From positions 1,736,001 through 1,800,000 of the forward strand of contig NZ_AP038804.1 in assembly GCF_047159865.1 (NCBI RefSeq): a DNA stretch of 64,000 nucleotides. The letters are read 5' to 3'. How positions within the stretch are numbered: position 1 is the stretch's first letter; each line of letters starts with the position of its first letter. The notes beneath the pieces were generated by a model that made no database searches, was not told the origin of the DNA, and saw only the letters and a list, made by a program, of their open reading frames with translations. The DNA is from JAIOSF01 sp047159865. Its GTDB lineage: Bacteria; Campylobacterota; Campylobacteria; Campylobacterales; Arcobacteraceae. Made by a program: the position numbers and the translations under genes. Shown one piece after another: positions 40,395 through 49,467 of this stretch.

Positions 40395-43031
40395 ATGAAG
40401 AATACAATTAAAGTTATTTTTTTTGTAATGCTATTAACAAATAGTCTGTTTGCTATGCAGATTTTTGTTAAAACTCTAACAGGAAAAACTATTACCTTAG
40501 ATGTAGAAGCTGGTGATAGCATAGAAAATGTTAAAGCTAAAATACAAGATAAAGAAGGAATGCCTCCAGAGCAACAAAAACTTATTTTTGCAGGAAAAGA
40601 GCTTGAAAATGGTCGAACATTAAGTGATTATAATATTCAAAAAGAATCAACTTTACATCTCATATTAGTTTTGCGTAATGTACCCCCAACAATTACAAGC
40701 ACTGATATCACAAGTGTTGATGCAGAAAGTGAGTATAGTTATACACTTTTAGGAAGTGATGCTGATGGGGATGATTTAAATTGGAGTGTGAAAGATGGAA
40801 CTACTTTACCATCTTGGCTTAGTTTAATCTCAGATACTACAGTTACAACCTTAGCTGGAAGTGGAATTCGTGGTTCAGCTAATGGACTTGGAACATCTGC
40901 TTCTTTTAATTTACCAACTGGAGTAGCAGTAGATAGTATTGGAAATGTATATGTTGCAGACTATAGTAGTCATCTAATTAGAAAAATAGATTCAAATGGA
41001 AATGTTACAACCTTAGCTGGAAGTGGAAGTCAAGGTTCAGCTAATGGAAATGGAACATCTGCTTCTTTTAATAATCCTCATGGAATAGCAGTAGATAGTA
41101 GTGGAAATGTATATGTTGCAGACTCTTCTAGTAATAAAATTAGAAAAATAGATTCAAGTGGAAATGTTATAACCTTAGCTGGAAGTGGAAGTCAAGGTTC
41201 AGCTAATGGAAGTGGAATATCTGCTTCTTTTAATAATCCTTATGGAGTAGCAGTAGATAGTAGTGGAAATGTATATGTTGCAGATAGGAATAATCATAAA
41301 ATTAGAAAAATAGATTCAAGTGGAAATGTTACAACCTTAGCTGGAAGTGGAAGTCGAGGTTCAACTAATGCAAACGGAACATCTGCTTCTTTTAATTTTC
41401 CTTATGGAGTAGCCGTAGATTCTAGTGGAAATGTATATGTTGCAGACTCTTCTAATAATAAAATTAGAAAAATAGATTCAAGTGGAAATGTTACAACCTT
41501 AGCTGGAAGTGGAAGTGAAGGTTCAACTGATGCAAACGGAACATCTGCAACTTTTAAATCTTCTAAGGGCGTAGCAGTAGATTCTAGTGGAAATGTATAT
41601 GTTGCAGACTCTTCCAATAATAAAATTAGAAAAATAGATCCAAGTGGAGTTGTTACAACCTTAGCTGGAACTGGCACATCTGCTACTTTTGACTATCCAT
41701 CAGGCGTAGCAGTAGATAGTAGTGGAAATGTATATGTTGCAGACTCTTCTAATAATAAAATTAGAAAAATAGACGCTTCCACAAAACTAAGTGGAACGCC
41801 AACTGCCTCAGATGTAGGTGAACATAACATAAGCCTAGTATTAAGCGATGGTACAAATGAAGTTGAACATAACTTCAAAATCATAGTAAAAGGTGAAGCA
41901 CAAATACTTACACCAGTTATAGAAAAAGGAAGTGCAGATGGCACAACAAAAGTAACATATACACCAAAATCTGGAAATACTCTAAAATATATGTATAGTA
42001 ACACACAGGTTGACCATGGAATTTATGGAGAAGATACACCATTGGGAAGTTTACCATACACAAGTGGAACAAATATCCCAAGTGCCCAATCAGGCAAATA
42101 CCTTATAGTATATGAAGTAAATAACGATGGAGATATAGTAGGCTTTTATCAAAAAGAGTTAGAAAGTGATGATATCTATACAGTAGATACAACACCTGTG
42201 ACAACAACTCCAAAACTTTTAAAAACAATAGATGATCAACTCATAGATGTAAACAATACACAAGACTTTGATCTCAATATCACTAGCTACTTTGAAAATG
42301 TATCAAGCTATAGCTTTAGTGAAGTAAAAGCAGATAACAATATCACAGATTGGTTAGAGTTAGATAGTAGTATAGGTGTATTTGGTGTAAAAGATGGTAT
42401 TGATGATAATAGTTCATTATTAGGGAAATACTTTATTGAAGTATTTGGAAAAGACACTAATGATAAAAATGTATCTACATACTTTAAACTTGTTGTTGAA
42501 GATAAAACTTCTATCGATAAAAATACTAGTCACGGAAAAATAAAAAAAGATCTCAATGGAACAGTGCATAGTATTGGAGATGTAGAAGCTATCTCAAAAG
42601 TAATAGGTACTACTGTAAAAGAAGAATCAAATGGAGATCTTAATACATCTGTTTCTCTAGTTGATGCTAAGAATGGAGATATAACAAATATAGAAGTATT
42701 GGGAAAAGCAAGTGGAGATATAAAAGCTCAACATAGTGTAAGGAAAAATGATCTTGTATCAAGAGCGATCTCATATCTTGAAAATGCAACTACTACGATC
42801 TCATCTCAAGGTGTTGATACAAATGTAACAGTTGACGGTATACAATATTCTATCTCTACAAATAAAGAGGGAGAAACAGTTCCTAAAAAAGCTGGTATTG
42901 AGATAATCGATACAGAAAATGGAGATAAATTTGCTCTTGGAAGTACAGTAATAGTAAAAAAGGATGGAACTATAGAGATAAATACAACAATTTCATCAAC
43001 TGGAAAACTTATGATAAAAGGAGATAACTAA
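40395..43031 (+). CDS. Secreted ubiquitin-domain / NHL-propeller / Ig-like protein
   Basis: An 878-residue protein. Residues 1-20 are a signal peptide ending SLFA; cleavage there exposes MQIFVKTLTGK, the exact ubiquitin N-terminus. Residues 21-96 match human ubiquitin at 63 of 76 positions by my count, with all seven lysines, Leu8 and Ile44 kept and Val70 as Ile. The C-terminal LRLRGG is LVLRNV, so it cannot be conjugated. Residues about 97-146 start an Ig-like (He_PIG) domain, interrupted by six NHL repeats (147-459) and resumed at DASTKLSGTPTASDVG. Further beta-rich domains follow. AAAGGAAAGAAC is the ribosome site. A small lipoprotein gene follows by 1 bp. Function is unknown; a eukaryotic origin of the first domain is the likeliest reading. 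Confidence 0.93.
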   Translation: MKNTIKVIFFVMLLTNSLFAMQIFVKTLTGKTITLDVEAGDSIENVKAKIQDKEGMPPEQQKLIFAGKELENGRTLSDYNIQKESTLHLILVLRNVPPTITSTDITSVDAESEYSYTLLGSDADGDDLNWSVKDGTTLPSWLSLISDTTVTTLAGSGIRGSANGLGTSASFNLPTGVAVDSIGNVYVADYSSHLIRKIDSNGNVTTLAGSGSQGSANGNGTSASFNNPHGIAVDSSGNVYVADSSSNKIRKIDSSGNVITLAGSGSQGSANGSGISASFNNPYGVAVDSSGNVYVADRNNHKIRKIDSSGNVTTLAGSGSRGSTNANGTSASFNFPYGVAVDSSGNVYVADSSNNKIRKIDSSGNVTTLAGSGSEGSTDANGTSATFKSSKGVAVDSSGNVYVADSSNNKIRKIDPSGVVTTLAGTGTSATFDYPSGVAVDSSGNVYVADSSNNKIRKIDASTKLSGTPTASDVGEHNISLVLSDGTNEVEHNFKIIVKGEAQILTPVIEKGSADGTTKVTYTPKSGNTLKYMYSNTQVDHGIYGEDTPLGSLPYTSGTNIPSAQSGKYLIVYEVNNDGDIVGFYQKELESDDIYTVDTTPVTTTPKLLKTIDDQLIDVNNTQDFDLNITSYFENVSSYSFSEVKADNNITDWLELDSSIGVFGVKDGIDDNSSLLGKYFIEVFGKDTNDKNVSTYFKLVVEDKTSIDKNTSHGKIKKDLNGTVHSIGDVEAISKVIGTTVKEESNGDLNTSVSLVDAKNGDITNIEVLGKASGDIKAQHSVRKNDLVSRAISYLENATTTISSQGVDTNVTVDGIQYSISTNKEGETVPKKAGIEIIDTENGDKFALGSTVIVKKDGTIEINTTISSTGKLMIKGDN
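40833..41771 (+). repeat. Six NHL-coding repeats, about 162 bp each
   Basis: In-frame units of the type TTLAGSGSQGSANGNGTSAS, then FNNPHGIAVDSSGNVYVADS, then SSNKIRKIDSSGNV begin near 40833, 41001, 41163, 41325, 41487 and 41649. The last unit is shortened. Adjacent units are nearly identical in DNA, which suggests recent duplication and scope for slippage by whole units. Six repeats suit a six-bladed propeller. Confidence 0.85.
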
Positions 43032-43032
43032 A

Positions 43033-43287
43033 ATGAAAAAGATATCAATAATCACACTAACTCTACTAACAACACTATTTTTTAGTGGTTGTGGGAGTGA
43101 TGGAAGTGGTAATAATACAGCAGCAGTAAATACAATAGGAGCAGGAGAAACAAAAATACTAGCAGCAGGTACTACTATATCAACATATAGTGGAACTTGC
43201 GCTGTAAATATAGTAGTAAACATAGATGGTACTTGGAGCGTAACAAATCCAAGTAGTACTAATAGTGATATTTGTAAATATAACTAA
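43033..43287 (+). CDS. Small lipoprotein of unknown function
   Basis: An 84-residue protein with signal peptide and lipobox FSGC (about residues 17-20), then a small beta-type domain with two cysteines (SGTCAVNIVVNIDGTWSV and SDICKYN) that could form a disulfide. It starts 1 bp after the ubiquitin-domain gene with AAAAGGAGATAAC as ribosome site inside that gene's end, so the two are surely cotranscribed. I do not recognise a family. A role as membrane anchor or partner for the secreted ubiquitin protein is possible. Confidence 0.75.
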   Translation: MKKISIITLTLLTTLFFSGCGSDGSGNNTAAVNTIGAGETKILAAGTTISTYSGTCAVNIVVNIDGTWSVTNPSSTNSDICKYN

Positions 43288-43405
43288 GAAACTTAGAAAA
43301 TAAAAATGCAAAGATAATTTATTTTTATATATTATAGTTAGTTATTATCTATAATATAATATTAATAATGATATTATTTAGTAAATGTAAATCAGGAGAA
43401 GAAAT

Positions 43406-44767
43406 ATGAATTCAAAAGTAAAAGTAGGGATTGTAAGTTTAGTGACTGCAATGTTTTTTGTTGGGTGTGGTAGTTCAGGAAGTTCATCTGGAACAGAGGG
43501 TATATCAGGTGTGACTGAAGTTACTGTTGTTGATGGTTACATTAAAAATGCAACAGTGAGAGATGCAGATGGTCAGGTAGCAACATATAAAGCAAATGGT
43601 AGATATAGTTTTAAAAATCAACCTGTTTATCCTATATCATCAACGGGTGGAGTAATAGAGGATAGTAATGTATCATTTGATATAAACATGAGTGTTTCAG
43701 ATGGTGTAAGCACAGTTATTTCTCCCATTACAACTTTTTTGGAAGATAACGCTTCGTTATTAACAAAGTTTGCAGGTTTAGGTCTTGGCAAATCTACTTT
43801 AGATGATTTTAGTGTAGATTATGTAGATACAAATGATACAAATCTTAGTAAACTTTCTCAAATTTTATATGTTATTTTAAAAGATGAAAACTTAACAAAA
43901 ACATTTAAACAAAGTGTTGAAAATAATGGAACTCTTACAGGTTTAGATAAAATGTTTACATTGTCTAGTAGAGATGTAAATAAAACATTAAGTGCCCAAA
44001 AAGCAATAAGAATGAATAGTTTATTAAAAAAAGTGCAAGACTATAATGGAACAGTAGATAATATGGAAAAAGCGCTTGGTGCATATAAATATAATACAAA
44101 CTCTATCGAAGATAAGAATATAACACACAATAATATCTCTTACGGTATAGTAAAATCTCCTCATACAGGTAAATATTGGTTAGATAGAAATATAGGAGCT
44201 AGTGGAGTATGTGAAGATATAAATGATACAAATTGTTTTGGAGATTATTTTCAGTGGGGAAGAGATGCTGATGGACATGAAAAATCTACTAGTGGTATAA
44301 CTACTACAAAAGAGACAACTATCACAAGTACAAGTAATAGTTTTATTACGGCTGTAAGTAACTATGAAGATTGGACAACAGCAGATGCAAATCGTACACA
44401 AAGAGAGGCAAGATGGTCGGCAACAGATGGAAGTAGTGTATGTCCAGTAGGTTATAGAGTACCAACAGAAACAGAAATAAAAGCTGAGACATCTGACCTT
44501 ACAGGTGCTTATGCAATATTAAATAGTACAGATTTATTTAATAGCTTTTTAGGAACACCGGCTGCTGGTTACCGTTTACGAAACAATGGTACTATAGGAA
44601 GTGTAGGAACAGTTATATCACTTGCAACTACAACTCTTGGTATATCAAGTGATTCTATTAAAACTTATGATGCAGATGGAAGTAGTGCAGCTATTTATGT
44701 AAATGCTGGAACAAGAAGTTCTGAGATGCAGTATGGTATAAGTGTGAGATGTATAAAAGCTGACTAA
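43406..44767 (+). CDS. FISUMP-domain (Fib_succ_major) surface lipoprotein
   Basis: A 453-residue protein with signal peptide and lipobox FVGC (about Cys21). A carboxypeptidase-regulatory-like segment follows (VVDGYIKNATVRDADGQ). The C-terminal half is a FISUMP domain: GKYWLDRNIGAS, GDYFQWGRDADGHE, CPVGYRVPTETEI, and a final SVRCIKAD. This domain is common in surface proteins of Fibrobacteres and Bacteroidetes. AGGAGAAGAAAT precedes the ATG. Its neighbours are other surface lipoproteins. Ligand unknown. Confidence 0.82.
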   Translation: MNSKVKVGIVSLVTAMFFVGCGSSGSSSGTEGISGVTEVTVVDGYIKNATVRDADGQVATYKANGRYSFKNQPVYPISSTGGVIEDSNVSFDINMSVSDGVSTVISPITTFLEDNASLLTKFAGLGLGKSTLDDFSVDYVDTNDTNLSKLSQILYVILKDENLTKTFKQSVENNGTLTGLDKMFTLSSRDVNKTLSAQKAIRMNSLLKKVQDYNGTVDNMEKALGAYKYNTNSIEDKNITHNNISYGIVKSPHTGKYWLDRNIGASGVCEDINDTNCFGDYFQWGRDADGHEKSTSGITTTKETTITSTSNSFITAVSNYEDWTTADANRTQREARWSATDGSSVCPVGYRVPTETEIKAETSDLTGAYAILNSTDLFNSFLGTPAAGYRLRNNGTIGSVGTVISLATTTLGISSDSIKTYDADGSSAAIYVNAGTRSSEMQYGISVRCIKAD

Positions 44768-44796
44768 AATAATACAATTATATTTCAGAGGAAACT

Positions 44797-46611
44797 TTGA
44801 AAGATAATTGTTTAAATATTAAAAATCAACAAATTACTAGAAAGGCAAAAATGAATATTGCTAATAAGTGTTTCCGAAGTATAGAAGATATGGAAAAAAA
44901 TTTAGATTTGCAGAATCTAAATGCTAAAAATAGTTTAGTACAAATTTTCTCAGGTTTTAATTCTGAATTTGAAGTCAAACAAATTCAGTCGATATTTAGA
45001 GAAAAAAATCCAAAGATCTCTTTTATAGGAACAACAACAGCAGGTGAAATAAATGGTTCTGTAGTATATGAAAAGAATATTGCTATCTCTATTGTTCAAT
45101 TTGAACATACGACTGTAAAGTATGGGTATTTTACAAATGGTGAAGATTATGATTTAGGTAAAGATATTGCACACTCTTTAATTTTGGATGACACAAAATT
45201 ATTGATACTATTTGCAAATGGACTTTGTATAAATGGAAGTGATGTTGTAGATGGTATAAGTAGTGTAAATACTCATATTCCTATAGCAGGGGGACTAGCA
45301 GGAGATAATGGAGCATTTATACAAACATTAGTTTTCAACAATGATACGATTGGTTTAAAATCTTGTGTAGGTGTATCTCTGAACAGTAAACGATTAGAAG
45401 TTTTTACAGACTACCAACTCAATTGGCAACCAATAGGTCAAACTATGTTCGTAACAAAAGCCAATAAAAATAGACTGTACGAGCTAGATGGTATTCCTGT
45501 AGTTGAAGTCTATAAAAAATATTTGGGTCACAATGTATCGGATAATCTTCCTTTTTCGGCAACTGAATTTCCTCTGCTTAAAATAGATGATGGTGATGTT
45601 GAGATATGTCGTACCTTTACAAATAAGTTTGAAGATGGCTCACTTCTTACTATAGGTAATTTAGAAGTTGACGATAAAGTAAGGTTAGCGTTTGGGAACA
45701 TAGATTTAGTGTTGCGAGATACTAGAAAGAAAATAACTCAATACAAAACTTTTCAACCTGAAGCAATATTTACTTATAGTTGTACCGTTAGAAAATCTTT
45801 TTTACAATCAGAAATAACAGCTGAACTTGATCCCCTTGCAAAAACTGCGCCTACTTGTGGATTTTTTACTTATGGTGAGTTTTTTTCAAAAAATAGTAAA
45901 AATTCGTTGTTGAATATAACACTTACTATTTTAGGATTAAAAGAGAATAATCAAGAGTATAATGAAGAACAAAATTATTTGAATAATGAGTTAGATGAAT
46001 CAGAAAAAAACTTTATTACAAATAAACACTTTTTAGTACTAGATGCTTTAACAACACTTTCAAATACTGTAATAGATGAATTAAGTGAAGCAAATAAAGA
46101 GCTTGAAAAAACAAAAACAGAATTAGAAATTTTAGCAACAACAGACAAACTAACAGGTATTTACAATAGAGCGAAACTTGATGATTTGTTTAATGCCGAA
46201 ATCGATAGATGTAAGAGGTATAAAAACAGTTTTGGTTGTGCAATATTTGACCTTGATCATTTTAAAGAGGTCAATGATACTCATGGACATTTAGTTGGAG
46301 ATGAGGTTTTGAAAAATATTTCAAATGTCATTAAAAGCAATATGAGAAAATCAGATATCTTTGGAAGATGGGGAGGGGAGGAGTTTGTTTTGATTCTTCC
46401 TGAAATTAATGAAGAGGGGATGATCTTTTATCTTGAAAAACTTAGAGTTATAGTAAGTAATTATACAAACGAAAAAGTTGGTACAAAAACTGTAAGTATA
46501 GGTGCAACCTTATATCAAAAAAATGACACAGTTGATTCTATTACAAAACGCGCTGATGATGCTTTGTATAAGGCTAAAAGATTAGGCAGAAATAACCTTG
46601 TATTGCAATAA
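44797..46611 (+). CDS. FIST-domain diguanylate cyclase
   Basis: About 604 residues from a TTG start at 44797 (AGAGGAAACT upstream). The ATG at 44851, with AAAGGCAAAA before it, is an equally good start and gives 586 residues. FIST_N and FIST_C sensor domains occupy about 45-390 (GTTTAGEING, AGGLAGDNGAF), then a coiled coil (about 395-445) and a GGDEF domain with GRWGGEEF near residue 525. RKSD five residues before it is an inhibitory I-site. FIST domains are thought to bind small molecules such as amino acids. It should make cyclic-di-GMP. No receptor helix is present, so it is cytoplasmic. Confidence 0.9.
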   Translation: MKDNCLNIKNQQITRKAKMNIANKCFRSIEDMEKNLDLQNLNAKNSLVQIFSGFNSEFEVKQIQSIFREKNPKISFIGTTTAGEINGSVVYEKNIAISIVQFEHTTVKYGYFTNGEDYDLGKDIAHSLILDDTKLLILFANGLCINGSDVVDGISSVNTHIPIAGGLAGDNGAFIQTLVFNNDTIGLKSCVGVSLNSKRLEVFTDYQLNWQPIGQTMFVTKANKNRLYELDGIPVVEVYKKYLGHNVSDNLPFSATEFPLLKIDDGDVEICRTFTNKFEDGSLLTIGNLEVDDKVRLAFGNIDLVLRDTRKKITQYKTFQPEAIFTYSCTVRKSFLQSEITAELDPLAKTAPTCGFFTYGEFFSKNSKNSLLNITLTILGLKENNQEYNEEQNYLNNELDESEKNFITNKHFLVLDALTTLSNTVIDELSEANKELEKTKTELEILATTDKLTGIYNRAKLDDLFNAEIDRCKRYKNSFGCAIFDLDHFKEVNDTHGHLVGDEVLKNISNVIKSNMRKSDIFGRWGGEEFVLILPEINEEGMIFYLEKLRVIVSNYTNEKVGTKTVSIGATLYQKNDTVDSITKRADDALYKAKRLGRNNLVLQ

Positions 46612-46622
46612 GTGATAGCAAC

Positions 46623-47267
46623 TTATGAGTCTAGATGAAACTTATATCCAAAATCAACAATAGTTTCTAAAGAGTTTTTTGGTATTTTTTTTCGAAGTCT
46701 CATTACGAGCGTCCGAATACTATCAGTAGTAGCAATATCACCTTCCCAAACATAGTTTAAAATATGGTCATAACTGAGTACTTTATTTTTATGTGTTATA
46801 AGTTGATGTAATAATAATGTTTCTTTTTTTGTGAGTTTAATTTGCTCTTTATTAAAAAGTTCTCGTTTTTCCATATCGTATGAAAAATCTTGATCTAATT
46901 GAATGATAGCATTTTCTAGTTGACAAAGTTTTTCTATTTTTACTTCTAACTCATCGATAAAAAATGGCTTTTTCAAATAATCATTACATCCATATCCATA
47001 AGCATTTTTAATAGTATCTAAATCAATATTTGAACTAATGATTAAAATAGGTATTGTTTTGTCATTTTCCCTTATCTCTTTTAATATATTTATACCATCA
47101 ATTGATGGGACATTGATATCTAAAATAAAACAATCATAACCATAAAAAGCATTGTCTAATGCTTCATAACCATCTGTAAAAGCATCAACTTTATAACCTT
47201 TTATTTCAAGTCTTTTCACTATACTGTTATTTAATCTTTCATTGTCTTCAAGTAATAAGATTTTCAT
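46623..47267 (-). CDS. Response regulator, receiver plus OmpR-type winged helix
   Basis: A 214-residue protein: LLEDNERL at the N-terminus, phospho-acceptor in CFILDINVPS, and the lysine of LKKPFFIDE, then a winged helix (IKLTKKETLLLHQLI, RTLVMRLRKKIP). It overlaps the kinase gene upstream by up to 20 bp. With that kinase and the D-lactate dehydrogenase gene it forms a three-gene minus-strand unit. It converges on the FIST-GGDEF gene, with a small ATAAGT/ACTTAT hairpin at the junction. Confidence 0.9.
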   Translation of the reverse strand: MKILLLEDNERLNNSIVKRLEIKGYKVDAFTDGYEALDNAFYGYDCFILDINVPSIDGINILKEIRENDKTIPILIISSNIDLDTIKNAYGYGCNDYLKKPFFIDELEVKIEKLCQLENAIIQLDQDFSYDMEKRELFNKEQIKLTKKETLLLHQLITHKNKVLSYDHILNYVWEGDIATTDSIRTLVMRLRKKIPKNSLETIVDFGYKFHLDS

Positions 47268-49467
47268 TTTTTTGCCTTTTTGGTAACTCTATAGTGAGTG
47301 TTGTTACATCTTTAGTATCTTTAAAATAAATTTTTCCATCCATTTTATCTTGTATCAAAATACGACTCATATAAAGTCCTAGTCCATTTCCTTTATCTTT
47401 TGTACTATAATACGCATGAAATAAAGAGTCTTTATTTTCTATATTGATTCCTGCTCCATTATCAATAATGAGTATCTCTACTATATCATTTTTTGATGAC
47501 ACTATGACATCAATTTTTCCTTTATAGTTAAGTTCTCTTTTTTTTAACTGCAAAATTGCATCTTTTGAGTTATTTAAAATAGCAATGAGTACTTGCATAA
47601 ATTCATTTTTATATCCATAAACGATAAGATCTGGACCTTTATATTGTATATTTAACTCCAAATAACTATATTTCATTTGTCTTTCTATAATATTTAAAAT
47701 TTCATTAAAAGCATTTTCGATGAAAAAATTTGATTTTTTTGCTGATGGTTTCAAAAAATCTCTAAAATCTTTTAAGGTTTTTGACATATATTGTATTTGA
47801 ACCATTGCATCTTTTACAAATAGTTTCATATCTTCATCACTTATATTATACATATTATATTGAAGTTCTAAGTCTTGAACAATAGCAGACATCTCAACTA
47901 ACGGTTCGTTCCATTGGTGTGCAATTGCATTAATCATCTCACCTATCTCTGCTAGTTTGGACTGTTGACTTAAAAAGGATTCATGTTGTTTTTTTTCATT
48001 TTGAATTTTTATCAACTCTGTAATATCATGCAAAATCGTAACTGTCCCAGCTACTTTATTTTGAGCTCCTAAATAAAGATCTTTACTCACAATGATAGTT
48101 TTCATATTGTCATTGAGTTTATAGTCCATAACATAGTCATCTACTTTTTCTCTATTAAATAACTTTTTTTCATAATTTTCATGAGTATTACAAAAATCTA
48201 TTTGATTTTTAAAAAGATGATACATTGTTTTACCAATTATCTCCTCTTTATCTTGACCGATAAATTTACAAAAAGCATCATTACAACCTACATATTTTCC
48301 ATCTTTATCTTTATAAAAAATTGGATTTTTCATAGTGTTTAAAAGTGTTTCAATAAAATTTAATTGGATTTGTAATTCGTTTCTGGCTTTTCGTTTGTCT
48401 TCAACCGAATCAATAAGCATAAAAATAATGATAGTGAAAAATATAAATGTTACAGCAATAATTGATAATTCTGTTTCATAATTTGCATAAAAAGTTTGTG
48501 GTTTGTTTGCGATAATACTTTCGTCTGGTAAGGATGAAAACTCTAATCCAAATTTCTTGAGTTTGTGATAATCAAAAATATAACTATTTGGACTTTTTTC
48601 AATAATAGGAATATCTGTAACTTTTTTGCCTTTGAGTATATATCGTACCATTTTTCCTGCTAATTCACCTTGTGAATCTGAGTGGGTTACAAACCCTCCA
48701 ACTAAACCACGATTGAGATAAAAATCCCATAATCCATATATAGGCACATCTGATTTTTTTTCTATCTTTTTGAGACCATCTTTAAATGTAAAAACTTTTC
48801 CCGTGTCATCTCTATGTAAAAGCATAAATAAAATCACGCTATTTTTATCTAGCTTGGTGACTTTTTTTTGTAATTTTGCAATTTCAAAACTATCTATATA
48901 TTCAACTTCTATCTCATTTTTATGTTTTTCATAGGCTTTGAAAAACTCTTTTTTCATCTCTTTACCAGTTGTTGTTGTATCGTTTATAACTAATAGTTTT
49001 GATAAATTAGGATGTAATTTAAGAATTAAATTAAGATTTTTTTCTATATCAACCTCTTCAACTACTCCTGTAGTACGCTTTTTGATGTTGTATTTTTGAA
49101 ATGCTTGTTTATTAAAATTGTTGATTCCACAAAATACAATAGGAGTATCTTGAAATATTTGATCATGGTAAGTATTTAAAAACTCTAAGGCATTGTTATC
49201 AGAGGCTATGATAACATCAAATTTTCTATTTTGATATTTTTTTTTGTAAAAAGTATACAAAGATTCAATATAGTCTTCACTATAAATTCTCTTTGTATCC
49301 ATATACTCAGTTGTTATCTCGACATTACTGTACTGTAAACTATCTTCGATAGCTTCAGATATTGAGTCAGTCCATTCGTAAGCTTTATGGTACGAATGTA
49401 ATAATAATACCTCTTTTCCATATATAATAGACGATAAGAAAAGAAGTAAAATTAATTTATTTTTCAT
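47248..49467 (-). CDS. Histidine kinase with periplasmic ABC-type ligand-binding domain and PAS
   Basis: About 739 residues from the ATG at 49467 (MKNKLILLLFLSSIIYG, a signal peptide); an ATG at 49482 adds five residues. Residues about 20-330 resemble the ABC substrate-binding family PF04392 (VLLLHSYHKAYEWT, FDVIIASDNNALEF, VFCGINNF). A helix (about 335-358), PAS domain (about 370-490), a histidine box INAIAHQWNEPLVEMS and an ATPase domain (DNGAGI, GNGLGLYMSR) follow. The first gene of the unit encodes D-lactate dehydrogenase and overlaps this one by 11 bp, so the ligand may be linked to that metabolism; that is a guess. Confidence 0.88.
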   Translation of the reverse strand: MKNKLILLLFLSSIIYGKEVLLLHSYHKAYEWTDSISEAIEDSLQYSNVEITTEYMDTKRIYSEDYIESLYTFYKKKYQNRKFDVIIASDNNALEFLNTYHDQIFQDTPIVFCGINNFNKQAFQKYNIKKRTTGVVEEVDIEKNLNLILKLHPNLSKLLVINDTTTTGKEMKKEFFKAYEKHKNEIEVEYIDSFEIAKLQKKVTKLDKNSVILFMLLHRDDTGKVFTFKDGLKKIEKKSDVPIYGLWDFYLNRGLVGGFVTHSDSQGELAGKMVRYILKGKKVTDIPIIEKSPNSYIFDYHKLKKFGLEFSSLPDESIIANKPQTFYANYETELSIIAVTFIFFTIIIFMLIDSVEDKRKARNELQIQLNFIETLLNTMKNPIFYKDKDGKYVGCNDAFCKFIGQDKEEIIGKTMYHLFKNQIDFCNTHENYEKKLFNREKVDDYVMDYKLNDNMKTIIVSKDLYLGAQNKVAGTVTILHDITELIKIQNEKKQHESFLSQQSKLAEIGEMINAIAHQWNEPLVEMSAIVQDLELQYNMYNISDEDMKLFVKDAMVQIQYMSKTLKDFRDFLKPSAKKSNFFIENAFNEILNIIERQMKYSYLELNIQYKGPDLIVYGYKNEFMQVLIAILNNSKDAILQLKKRELNYKGKIDVIVSSKNDIVEILIIDNGAGINIENKDSLFHAYYSTKDKGNGLGLYMSRILIQDKMDGKIYFKDTKDVTTLTIELPKRQKNENLIT

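Noticed and set aside
40833..41771. Long open frames on the minus strand across the NHL repeats (41402-41677, 41693-42004).
   Set aside because: They are produced by the repetitive composition of the plus-strand gene and have no ribosome site or recognisable domain.
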